Made by a program: the position numbers and the translations under genes. Shown here one piece after another: positions 13,801-22,234 of a stretch of DNA of 64,000 bases. Origin of the DNA: Ehretia macrophylla (Eukaryota; Streptophyta; Magnoliopsida; Boraginales; Ehretiaceae); NCBI GenBank assembly GCA_037974665.1, contig CM075769.1, forward strand, positions 23,586,139-23,650,138. Direction: 5' to 3'. How positions within the stretch are numbered: position 1 is the stretch's first letter; the number at the start of each line of letters is the position of its first letter. The notes beneath the pieces are model-generated. The model was not told the origin of the DNA. It saw only the letters and a list, made by a program, of their open reading frames with translations, and did not search any database.

Positions 13801-16800
13801 ACCCCGCTATGCTTCTCATTTGGGCCCTTCATTCCATCACTTTATCTTCATTTTGCTTCTGGTTTTCTGTTACTTGATATAAACAACCACCAAGCAGGGC
13901 TTCGATGACAACTGAAGTCCAAAACTTGCTACCCTTGCTTTCCTTGTGCTCTTCTCTTCAACTTTCCCAAAACCAAACCAAAAAAAGACTTATCCTACCA
14001 GTGGGAGTTGGCTATATAGATCTGATGATGTCACTCAAATCCTGTCGCAATAGTCTGCTCTGTAAGCTTCATGCATAGGAGATCTCGTATGAGTGCATCC
14101 ATCCAACCCATCTTAGGTCTTCTTTTGCCCTCTTACACTTCACTACTTCCATATTGGCTATATAGATCTGATGATGCCACTCAAATCCTATCACAACAGT
14201 CATGCTCTGTAAACTTCATGCATGGGAGATCTCATATGAGTGCGTCTATCCAACCCATCTTAAGTCTTCTTTTGCCCCTCTTACACTTCATTCCATAACT
14301 TTGCACCTATTAATAGTTGCCTCCATTTTTCACCTCTGAACATGTCCAAAGTATCACAAACACTTTCCCTTCATCTTCTTCTCAATAGGGGCCACCCCAC
14401 GTTTTTTTGTATCACCTCATTCTAATCATGTCCTTCCTAATAGTGTCACAAATTTATCTCAACATTCTTATGTTGGCCACTGACATTGTCTAAACATGAT
14501 GGTACTTCACTGCCTAAAACTCCAAACCATGCAACAAAGCTAGTTTTACAGCAATTTTATAATACTTCCCTTTTAACTTAAGAGGTACTTTCTACTTACA
14601 CAAGATTTCTAAAGCACTTCACGTTGTCCATCTTGCCTTGATTCTGTTATTGACATCAGCATCCATCTTTTCGTCTTTCCATCTTGTTGATCCATGGAAC
14701 CTAGGTATCTAAAGTTTTGCTTTTCAAGTATTCTCTCTGAGTCCAATCTTACTTCTACTCACTCCTTGACCTACTCTTGTTGAGTTTGCATTCCTTATAC
14801 GCCGTCTTCTCTTCAGTTTTCCTAATGTAATAATTTTTTGTCTTATTTCAATTATTCTCTTACTGATATTCAAGAGCAAAAAAATCTGTCAATGATCTAA
14901 TCATACCAAATCTCCCTCCCCTGCCTACTCCACCCCCTCCCTTGTGCAGCCGGGAAAGCATGTGTAGAAACTGGTATCACAAAAGATATACATATAAATC
15001 TCCATTTCTTCATGAAGCAAATTAATCCCTACATACATTACAACATATACAACACAAATTTGTAACAGTCCAAAACAAGATGTCAGACACACCAATTTAA
15101 TTACTCCTTGTTATATATAGTACAGGACATTAATCCAATAATAGCTTGCCACAACTATTCATACAGTAATAATCAACTTTTTGAGCCAAAAAATTATGCT
15201 TACTAAAAATCACTTAGTCATGGCTACCTCTGTCCATCAACACAATTACACACCATTGCTTCACTAAACGAATAACCATCATCACCTCCTTTCTCTGCCT
15301 CAATTATAAACTTTAAAAAAACAGCAATTCTGAGGAACCAACAGAATGAACTTCATTTATGATAATTCACCCAACTGCAAGGGGGGTCTGTGTGTGCCTT
15401 TCTTGGGTTTTCATTTCTAGAAACAGAAAAAGAAAATACTCAGAAAAAGTTATATTAAACCCACAGGCATTTGTGTCATTCCACCCCTACTTTATGGAAG
15501 GAAATTACTTTGTATTTGGAAAAAATTTAATTATGTAGCTGATGGATCCAATTGATCAAGGGGGTTATGTGCCAAGAAGCCAAAGCAAAAAGGTTTTACT
15601 TTTAACCCTTTTTATTGTTTTGCATAGGCACCACAACTGCATATCTTTAACCCTTCCACAACTTTGATTCATGTTTTTGCATCCACGAAGGAATCACTTC
15701 CATAAAAGGTCACACTATTTACAAATTTTGAGGAAGAATCTTTCTGTAGCAAATATATAGGAGGAAAATCTAAATGACACTATCAAACCAACAGTTTCAT
15801 GGTAGGAAAAGAATTCTCATTTATCAACTAATAGATAGGTGTCTTACAAAGTACTGTTAAATTTCATGCCCAAACCCCGCGAAACATGTGAACTATACTT
15901 TAATTTCTTCAACAAGACTTTTCTAATTTTTGTTTCCAAAAATCATAAAGTCAAATCTTCTTGCTCATGCCTATTCTCCAATAAAAGTGACAAACATTTG
16001 CATGCCACAAAAATGCTACAATCATAAGCCTTAAAGTTGTTGGTAACATTACGCGTATTACACTTCCATCTAAAGGATACCATATTAAAGAACAATTCAA
16101 TCAGCACGAGAAACTACCATTATGAAAATCTAAAAGTAATAGCCAACTCCACCTAATGAAATAATCCTGTCATATGGTAAACATCTAGTTTTAGTTGTGA
16201 TCCACCATGTACATAGTTTAGATATTGTAGAAACAGAACACTTTTTAAGAGAAAAACAGGTGCTTAAGCAGGAAAGGCTTACCTGGATTTGGAAAGAATC
16301 TTCTACGGTCATTTGGGCAAGCAACAAAGAGGGCATTTTGTTGGTTGAAGATTGCTTGACATACCAAGAAAAACCACTCCCGCAAGACACCAGGGCCTGT
16401 AGCTTCCTCATTCTTGAACTCCATAAATAATCCACTACGTAATGCATCAGGCTCTGCTCGTGCAATGTACTCAAATGATTCGGCCAACAACTGCGACCTG
16501 TCAATGAGCATTTCATGCAACTCTTCGTACTCATCCTTCACATCAGGAAGCATCATCATCACCAAATGCCTCCTTGCCTCGAAATTTGTGACCTCCTTAT
16601 GGTCAAGTATCCACCGGTGATCATCTATCTTCTTTGCAAATCTAACAATAAGATGACACAACGACACCTTTCTCTGCCTCAACAGTGCCCAAAACATTTC
16701 CTCAGCACCTTCATAAAGTTTTGAAATACTATTCAACTCCTTCAAAATCGTAAGATACTGGCTCCATCCAAGTATAAGCTGCTCGATCTTCCCTTTCTCT

Positions 16801-18128
16801 ATCACAGCCAAATGCTCCTCCATTTTCTTCAGACACGTGTCCATTTTTTTCAACAAATCTTTGAATATCCCATGCAAGAACTCAATTTCCTCTCCGTAAG
16901 ACAGAGTATTATACCCACCACAACTATTCCCCTTGCCCAAGGGCAACATGATGGGACCGCAATACCCTACTTGCATCACTATGGCATTTCTAACTGGGAA
17001 CAAGAATGCAGTAAAATCACGAACGTCGCTCAATGAAGGCCCCACAAATGTAGCTGACTCTGTACTCAACACCAAATCTTGCGCCAACTTTGATGCTAAT
17101 TCACTAACAAACTGAAAAATCTCCCGAACATCAATCAAACCCTTAACATTATTATTTCCCCCAGTAGCACCACCACTCTCCCGACCTCCCCCAAATAATA
17201 TATTCTCCACCATGGACCCTAAACTACTTCGACAAAAGCTATACAAAGGATCATCGCTTCCAGCTGCCCTACTCAACAATTTACAAAACTCTAAAACTAT
17301 CGGCGCGCACTGCATATGTATATGCTTAGGCAAATTGCTCTTACTAGAAGTAATAAAATGACGAATGGCATCGTCAGCTATTTTTCGATTATCTCTTAAT
17401 AAAGACATGTAGAGCATTACCAGCGCGGCCGGGGCAGAGGAGGAGAGAAAGATCTGTAAATAACTGGAAGTCTGTTCAGTGTCGCTCCGCGGGGCCATGT
17501 TGAGAAACTCATTGAGTCGCGCCTTGATGACCGAGTTATTTGGCCGAGTCAACTCGGTGATAGTAAAAGTGTTGTTGATGGTACCGCGGCAGAGATGGAA
17601 AATTTGTGCTACCATATCATCGATGAGCTGCCAGGCTTGCGGGTGGTCAGTAGACCGCATGCGACCAACGAGCTGCAAACCTGCGTCATTTTCAATGTCG
17701 CATTCTGCTAGGGTTTGCTCCCACTGGAGCTGCTTGCCGCGGTAAATTAAGCGTTGCTCGATGATCGGTATGCCTGTGATGGAGAGGATTTTCTGGTGGA
17801 CGGATTTAACGGTGTCGTATCGGTCGGCGTGGAGGACTAAGGTGTTGTGAGAGATCGTACGGACAAAGAAGTGGAGCCGAGTCGACGACCGAGTTGACTC
17901 AGTGAGTGATGGTGAAAGTGGGAGGAAAGGGAGTTGTTGTTGTTGCTGTTGTTGATGGTGTGGGTGAAAAGAAGGGAGAGGGGTAGATTGGTCTTTACGC
18001 ATCCTGGATGAGATTAAGAAGACGACGTCGTCATCGGCGGAGGTACAATCTTCGAGCTTACGTTTAGCAGTGGAGTTGTGGTGGAAGACGACGGCGGCGT
18101 TGGCGGCGGAGTCGAGGTGAGACGACAT
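1636..18128 (-). CDS. UPL5: UPL5-type HECT E3 ubiquitin-protein ligase (three exons, join 18128-16283, 4977-4388, 1899-1636)
   Basis: The enzyme takes ubiquitin from an E2 onto its own catalytic cysteine and passes it to a substrate lysine. The spliced frame is 2700 nt, 899 residues, close to the roughly 870 of Arabidopsis UPL5. Domains in order: acidic/basic leader with a His/Gln run (about 55-65), ubiquitin-like domain (about 85-158), long helical middle, HECT domain (about 545-899). The active Cys is at about residue 865 in the motif SSHTCF. Introns obey GT-AG: donor CAG|GTAAGC and acceptor TTGCAG|CATC for intron 1 (phase 1), donor AAG|GTATGT and acceptor TTGCAG|GTTG for intron 2 (phase 0). 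The start at 18128 is the first ATG of the conserved frame. In Arabidopsis, UPL5 is known to target WRKY53 and restrain leaf senescence; the same role here is inferred. The oddity is intron 1, 11.3 kb and full of transposons. Confidence 0.95.
1900..4387 (-). other. UPL5 intron 2 (2488 bp)
   Basis: GT-AG intron. Open frames inside it, the longest 148 codons on the plus strand at 3288-3734, look like chance. I see no transposon ends, and only ordinary AT-rich and short homopolymer tracts (for example a G run at 2042-2050). Confidence 0.8.
4388..4977 (-). CDS. UPL5: UPL5 exon 2: HECT core
   Basis: 590 nt, beginning in phase 1 so that the split codon G|CA gives Ala. It encodes the HECT stretch DPLHLEYFSFAGRVIALALM through FWK, including the E2-binding lobe and the hinge region. 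Intron 2 starts at 4387 with GTATGTG. The frame is open throughout, with no stop and no missing block against the family. Confidence 0.95.
5329..5436. repeat. 53-bp tandem duplication in intron 1
   Basis: Two adjacent copies starting ATGGCTTCATTTG at 5329 and 5382, nearly identical (differences such as TCAAAT/TTAAAT and ACTCTGCAA/ACCCCGCAG). No coding meaning seen. Confidence 0.8.
5901..6413. mobile_element. Mutator-like fold-back element (MITE)
   Basis: Two arms of about 250 bp are reverse complements around a centre near 6150-6165. Ends read GGACAAATCTCA and, on the other strand, GGGAAAATCTCA. The arms are themselves built from repeats of the type GTCCCCATTGTTTACA and ACATTTTGGACATTTAGT. 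The flanks give a possible 9-bp TSD, TAATTTTCT (5892-5900) against TAATTTTTC (6414-6422), 7 of 9 matching, which with the G-ends points to the Mutator superfamily. No transposase is encoded. As it sits in a transcribed intron, its RNA could fold into a long hairpin. Confidence 0.75.
7602..7853 (-). repeat. 3' LTR of the intron copia
   Basis: 252 bp, TG...CA ends (TGTTAAAG...TTAACA on the plus strand). Carries a (GA)8 tract and the palindromic stretch around TCCAGCTAAC. It differs from the other LTR by a few substitutions, one GA unit and a roughly 12-bp indel near 7768. Confidence 0.92.
7841..12168 (-). pseudogene. Broken copia gag-pol polyprotein
   Basis: Starts at the ATG at 12168 (MASSSSS). 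Domains in order on the minus strand: gag (VQIKLDNTNYCLWK), CCHC zinc knuckle CQICGKPNHCALEC, aspartic protease LDSGANNH, gag-pre-integrase LWHQRLGHSS, integrase with HSDVWGP, TDNGGEY and KAERKH (D, D, E present), reverse transcriptase with YVDD, RNase H with ARSSTEAEYRA. Breaks: TAA at 12126-12124, TAG at 9918-9916 just after the integrase, TAG at 8731-8729 after reverse transcriptase motif ALSS, and a frameshift near 8205-8225 in RNase H. The first and third stops fit CAA and CAG codons that lost a C. The 3' end of the frame runs into the LTR. Confidence 0.93.
12550..12815 (-). repeat. 5' LTR of the intron copia
   Basis: 266 bp, TGTTAAAG to TTAAAA. The terminal CA has become AA. (GA)9 tract and an extra CTAGTGCCAGCTGTTTG-type segment not in the other LTR. 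Because the element is on the minus strand, this right-hand LTR would hold its promoter. Confidence 0.92.
14000..14860 (-). pseudogene. LINE (L1-type) reverse transcriptase C-terminal fragment
   Basis: Read on the minus strand with frameshifts, the region gives the familiar plant LINE C-terminus: RYLGS followed by QQDGKT, then PLKLKGKYYK, IRKDMI, and after the 146-bp repeat point HTRSPMHEA. No single frame is open. The 5' part of the element is absent. It sits in UPL5 intron 1, in the same strand sense as the gene. Confidence 0.7.
14008..14299. repeat. 146-bp tandem duplication in the LINE fragment
   Basis: Units start at 14008 and 14154 (TTGGCTATATAGATCTGATG) and run through CATCCAACCCATCTTA to ACACTTCATTCC. 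About 90 percent alike by eye. The duplication happened after or during decay of the LINE, as it repeats part of the coding remnant. Confidence 0.85.
16283..18128 (-). CDS. UPL5: UPL5 exon 1: ubiquitin-like domain to HECT N-lobe
   Basis: 615 codons plus one base. The ubiquitin-like fold is recognisable from VRTISHNTLVLHADRYDTVK, then IEQRLIYRGKQLQ and a final LQLVGRMR. The HECT domain opens at about residue 551 (SFEYIARAEPDAL) and includes the GPGVLREWF motif. The exon ends after AATCCAG with a strong GTAAGC donor at 16282. Reading past the donor gives a short non-conserved tail and a stop, which supports splicing here. Confidence 0.95.
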
Positions 18129-18349
18129 TTGCGGGGGTTTAGGGGTGGTGTGGGCCCATGGAATCCCAACCCCACCTCATGGAGGACAAAATATACAAAC
18201 CAAAAATTAAACAAAAAGAAGAGAAGAAAAACCCTTTTTCGGTCAACTGTGTGGTTTTGGTGTAGGTGTGTGCGGTTTTGGGAATGATCGGAGGAGAAGG
18301 TCATGCAAAGAGGAAAGGGTTTTTGGTCATCAGTGGGAACAGAAAGCAA
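18014..18349 (-). other. Upstream ORF overlapping the UPL5 start
   Basis: A 111-codon ORF begins 221 nt 5' of the UPL5 ATG, on the same strand in another frame, and runs 115 nt into the UPL5 coding sequence. If the transcript starts upstream of 18349, ribosomes starting here would bypass the main ATG. The part overlapping UPL5 is just a shifted reading of exon 1, and the product has no recognisable domain. Its use depends wholly on the unknown transcription start. Confidence 0.35.
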
Positions 18350-18584
18350 AGTTACGCTAATATAGGTTAGAAAACGACAAGTAAATGCGGCCTGAGTTCC
18401 CGCGGATTACATGTAAATCCATCCTTGTTTTTCTTTTATTTTTAATTCTTATATCATTTGTTTTTACTTTTTCAAATCCCTATGCCGATAAATATCTTAG
18501 GTGGGGGATACTCCAATTGTTTATTGATTTTTCTTTCTTTTTTTTTTTTGTTAATTTGTTAAGAGTATAAAATTAGAGGAAACC

Positions 18585-18592
18585 TTTATATA
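18585..18592 (-). promoter_or_regulatory. Candidate TATA box of UPL5
   Basis: TATATAAA on the minus strand, about 457 nt 5' of the UPL5 ATG. It would give a 5' leader of roughly 420 nt that includes the upstream ORF. The surroundings are AT-rich, so a chance match is possible, and plant ligase genes are often TATA-less. Confidence 0.3.
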
Positions 18593-18726
18593 TGATACGG
18601 GTATTATCTTTAAAAAGTTTTTTTTTTTTTTGGATAAAAAATAAAGGTGGGGAGGATAAAATGTTACTTGAATTATCTCGTATGGATTGTCTAAAACCAA
18701 AATTGTTAAGACCAAAATAAGCATTA

Positions 18727-19229
18727 AGACTGTATTTGTTTATTATAAAATAACTTAATAAGGAGAAATATATTTAGAAAAAAGAAAATATTAAAAAATA
18801 TTTTTTGATCTTTAGATATAAAATAAAAATTATTTTTTTCCGTTAATATAAAAAAAAATACACATATAATATATATATATATTAACTATAAGGGTAAGCG
18901 GGGGGGTGGGGGTGGGGGTGGGGGTGGGGGGGTGGCTGTAGGGGATATGGCAAGAGGGTAGGGCTGAATTACAGAAAATAATTTCTTCTCTCAAAGACAT
19001 AAAAATATTTTTTTAAACTTTATACTAACTGTAATATTTGACTAAAAAGTATTTTTCAGTTGATCAATTTTTCAGTATTACCAAACATCAAAAAATTGAG
19101 GAAAAGTAGCTATCATTTTTTATTAAAAAATATTTTTTAATTTATCAATTTTTTAATATTATCAAATAGCGAAAAATCAAAAAATATATATTTTTTGAAA
19201 AAATATTTTACGGCAAACAAACGGAGCCT
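18727..19229. mobile_element. hAT-like MITE with G-rich core
   Basis: Imperfect terminal inverted repeats: AGACTGTATTTGTTT on the left and AGGCTCCGTTTGTTT on the complement of the right end, continuing with a shared TAAAATA. The GGCTCCGTTTGTTT type of end is common in plant hAT-derived MITEs. Flanks AAGCATTA and AAGTTTGC give at best a decayed 8-bp TSD. Non-coding; the interior is AT-rich with repeated AAAATATTTTTT blocks. Confidence 0.55.
18899..18935 (+). repeat. G-rich (GGGGGT)n tract
   Basis: Five or more runs of five to seven G separated by single T. It fits an intramolecular G-quadruplex on the plus strand. It lies inside the MITE, about 770 bp upstream of the UPL5 start codon. Confidence 0.85.
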
Positions 19230-19633
19230 AAGTTTGCGAAATTTACATGTAATATAGTGGCCTTTCCGGACAATATGTTATCAATGGTTTTAAATATTTT
19301 TTATTTTTCAAATTCCTACGCAGGTAAATATCTTAGGTAAAAGGTGCTCCTTTATTAATTAAATTTGAGTCAAATATTAGGGGAAAACTTCTCTTTCTTC
19401 TTTGTAGAAAAAGTACTATCTATGATATTATATATAATATTTTTTCACACGAAGAAGAATGTTTTTGAAAAAAGACAAATAACTAGAACACGTTTAAAAT
19501 TAAAAATACCAATTGGTAAAAACTTAAATCATAAAAACAAATTATGCTTTAAATATGTTGAACAATAACTTAACCCAATGAATTAAATTGTGGATGTTAC
19601 AATACGAAAACCTAAAATAACATATTTGCTACT

Positions 19634-19703
19634 GGAAATTTGGTCTAGTGGTATAATTCAATTGATTTAAGTGCGAGAGGTCCAAGATTAATTTTTGAAG
19701 TGT
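19634..19703 (+). pseudogene. Decayed tRNA-Pro-like sequence
   Basis: TTGGTCTAGTGGTATAATTC matches the D-arm/A-box half of plant tRNA-Pro, and GTGCGAGAGGTCC matches its anticodon-stem 3' side and variable loop. The anticodon arm is broken, the T-arm (B box) is AAGATTAATTTT instead of a GTTCGA type, and the acceptor stem does not pair. It is a pseudogene or the head of a tRNA-derived SINE; an A-run follows about 60 bp downstream at 19760-19773. Confidence 0.55.
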
Positions 19704-19774
19704 ACAACATCTTTTAAAAATGATATAAAATTGGTTTATACCCCCTCTTTGAATTTTTTGAAAAAAAAAAAAAC

Positions 19775-20793
19775 AAAATAATAGTTAAAAGAAATTGTAT
19801 ACCTTTTATGTTGACATTAGAAAAACCATACCAAGAGCAGTACTTGCAACCTAGCTAACCTCAATCATCAATTCTGTGAAAACTTGTAAGACGAGGAAAC
19901 TTTTGGATGTTTAATATGTAATTACATGAATCTAAATTTCTGTAGCTGCAATATTTGAGGTGACGCCATAATTCTTTTTTTTTTTGGTCAAATAAATAAT
20001 ATTAACTTTTGGTTAATTTGTTTCCACCATAGTTCGTATTTCACATGCTCTCTTTTAAGGCGACTTCACAATTTTAAGCTAAATTCGTCCTTTAGCTTAT
20101 ATCCGGTAAATCATTATCAAATTTAAAACTTCGACCTGTCTCCAATATGCTATTATATTTAAACCTTCATGGACAAGGCATGAATATCAACACAACAATA
20201 AACTATTGGATAAGTATGGCATGGTCTAAATCTTCGATGTCATATTAACCAAATGCTCAATAATTTGTGTGCAAGGGTGTATTCGACTCTAAACTCCGGA
20301 TTTACAAACCAAAATTAGTTTTATTAGTTTGAGAAATAGTTATATGAGTTTAATATTCAGTGCACAAAAAAGTAATTGTCAAGTTACTTCTGAAGATCCA
20401 TATCAAACTTATAAAAAATTCATTTACCATGTCTTTGATTGATTGGAGCAAAGACTAAAAGTTTTTGCAATCACTCCCGTTGAGTACTTTACTTTCTCAT
20501 GAGACTGTCAATGCATAGTTTAGGACTAATTAGACAATGTAAACTTTAGAAGGTGGATCATATAAATTCAAATTTTAGACTGATGAGAAGCTCCAATATT
20601 CATTTGTTGTCTCCAAAGCCCCAAACTCTATAGACTTTTTTTTTTTTGTCAACCCCAAACTATAGACTCACAAAGTGAGATAACCCTCACATATCAAAAC
20701 AATTTTACCTTTTTTCCTTGTGGAGCAAGGACCAAGGTTGTTACTTCACATGAAAACAACAAGTGAATTCTTATTAGTTGATAAGCGATGCTT
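19775..20793. other. Intergenic DNA, nothing identified
   Basis: AT-rich, with T runs at 19975-19986 and 20637-20648. No open frame, repeat pair or transposon end that I can support. Confidence 0.5.
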
Positions 20794-21131
20794 AGGTTAT
20801 CTTTAATGAGGATTCTAAAATGTAAAACTTTTTAAATTTGTGTGTTTTTAGAATTCCATGACCCAAAAAGTAATATTATTCATAGCAAAAGTACGTGAGG
20901 TCCACTACTTTTACCATCTTTTTGGCCAAAATAGATCCCCGGGCTCTATTTTCTTCAACAAATTTGCTAAAGAAAATAAAGTCCGGGACTCTATTTTGGC
21001 CAAAAAGTGATAAAAGTGGTGGGGTCTATGTACTTTTGTCATGAATAGTATTGCTTTTTAGAGCATGGGACTCTAAAAACACCCAAATTTTAAAAAAAAT
21101 TATATTTTAGAGCCCCCATTGAGGATGCCCT
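20794..21131. mobile_element. Near-palindromic fold-back MITE
   Basis: The whole 338 bp folds on itself: left AGGTTATCTTTAATGAGGAT against right ATTGAGGATGCCCT read on the complement, then paired blocks such as AAAAGTACGTGAGGTCCACT with the GGGGTCTATGTACTTTT region, and GGCCAAAATAG with CTATTTTGGCC. The loop is around 20960-20975. No coding capacity. Flanking sequence does not show a convincing TSD beyond TTA. Confidence 0.7.
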
Positions 21132-22234
21132 TAGGGACAAATTAACAATTGTTCTTGTGGGCTCCTGAATTTGAAGTTCAAAAGCCTATTATATCCTCCA
21201 ATTTATGTATCAATGATTTTTTGATTACTAAGACAACAAGTTTAACTCAGATAAATCCACATAAATCTTAATTTCAAGGAGGTATTAGAATTTGAAATAG
21301 GAATTTTTCTATTTAATATCTGAAGAAGCACAATACCTATTCAATTTAATGTTTTTGAATTGAACATATATACATATAGTAGAATAATTTTATCATCCTG
21401 AAGCACCATAAACATTATGTTATACTATTTAAAGTAGCACATATATGATCGCATATTGATACGTGTTGGCCCAAATTAGCCTAAGAGAGGGGGTGAATTA
21501 GGCTATGAGACAAATCTCTACTTTTAAAAATTATGGAATTCAATTGCAATGCTCACTTTAACCATTTATCAAACACATTATATTCACAACTTGTAAATAT
21601 ATATTATACTTAATAATTTCACATATAAGAACAATATAATCTAGCAAGTTATAATGCATAACAAGCAAAGTAAATAATATAGGAAGAGAGAAATCAAACA
21701 TGGTATTTTTAAGTGGTTCGAACTCCCGAAAGCCTAGTCCACTACCTAAGATCTTCATCCCTTTAGGATTTCCACAAACTCCACTAGAGCTTCCATGCTT
21801 CTTGACAAGTTGATGAAGTACAAACCAATATACAATTCCACTCTTGAATCTACAAGAGCTTATACAACAACTCTTGAATCCACAAGAGTCAACCAAGGTC
21901 TTTTCAAATGTAGATAAGACCTCAAACCACAATCTCTACCCTTTGAATCTACAAAGGATTTTTTTACATTCATCTCTTTACAAAGATTCTTTTAATCCTA
22001 ATCTAGAGCCCCATGAGTGTATACAATACAAAGAATTGATATTACAATGAACACATAACTCCTTAATGAGTTGGATAATGCAATTGAAAGCTCTTTTGAA
22101 TGCTCATAGGATTTTCACATTGTAAGCTCAAGCTTGATGCATTTTGATATTTTAGTTCAACAATATAAGCTTAGCGTCAAGAAAAAAATGTGTGGAAGAA
22201 GTCTAGGATGAAATGGGTGAGTTTTGGTATAAAT

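Larger units (their letters stand above)
4978..16282 (-). other. UPL5 intron 1 (11,305 bp)
   Basis: GT-AG intron separating codons 615 and 617 of UPL5. It holds a 53-bp tandem repeat, a Mutator-like fold-back element, a full copia retrotransposon and a LINE fragment, listed separately. The parts 6430-7590, 12821-13990 and 14870-16282 contain nothing I can identify. The splice ends themselves are untouched by the insertions. Confidence 0.9.

Noticed and set aside
16130..16534. 134-codon minus-strand ORF overlapping UPL5 exon 1
   Set aside because: It is another frame of exon 1 running past the splice donor; the conserved HECT frame explains this DNA.
17479..17745. 88-codon plus-strand ORF
   Set aside because: Antisense shadow of UPL5 exon 1.
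19634..19703. Functional tRNA-Pro gene
   Set aside because: The T-arm, anticodon arm and acceptor stem do not form; only the A-box half is preserved.
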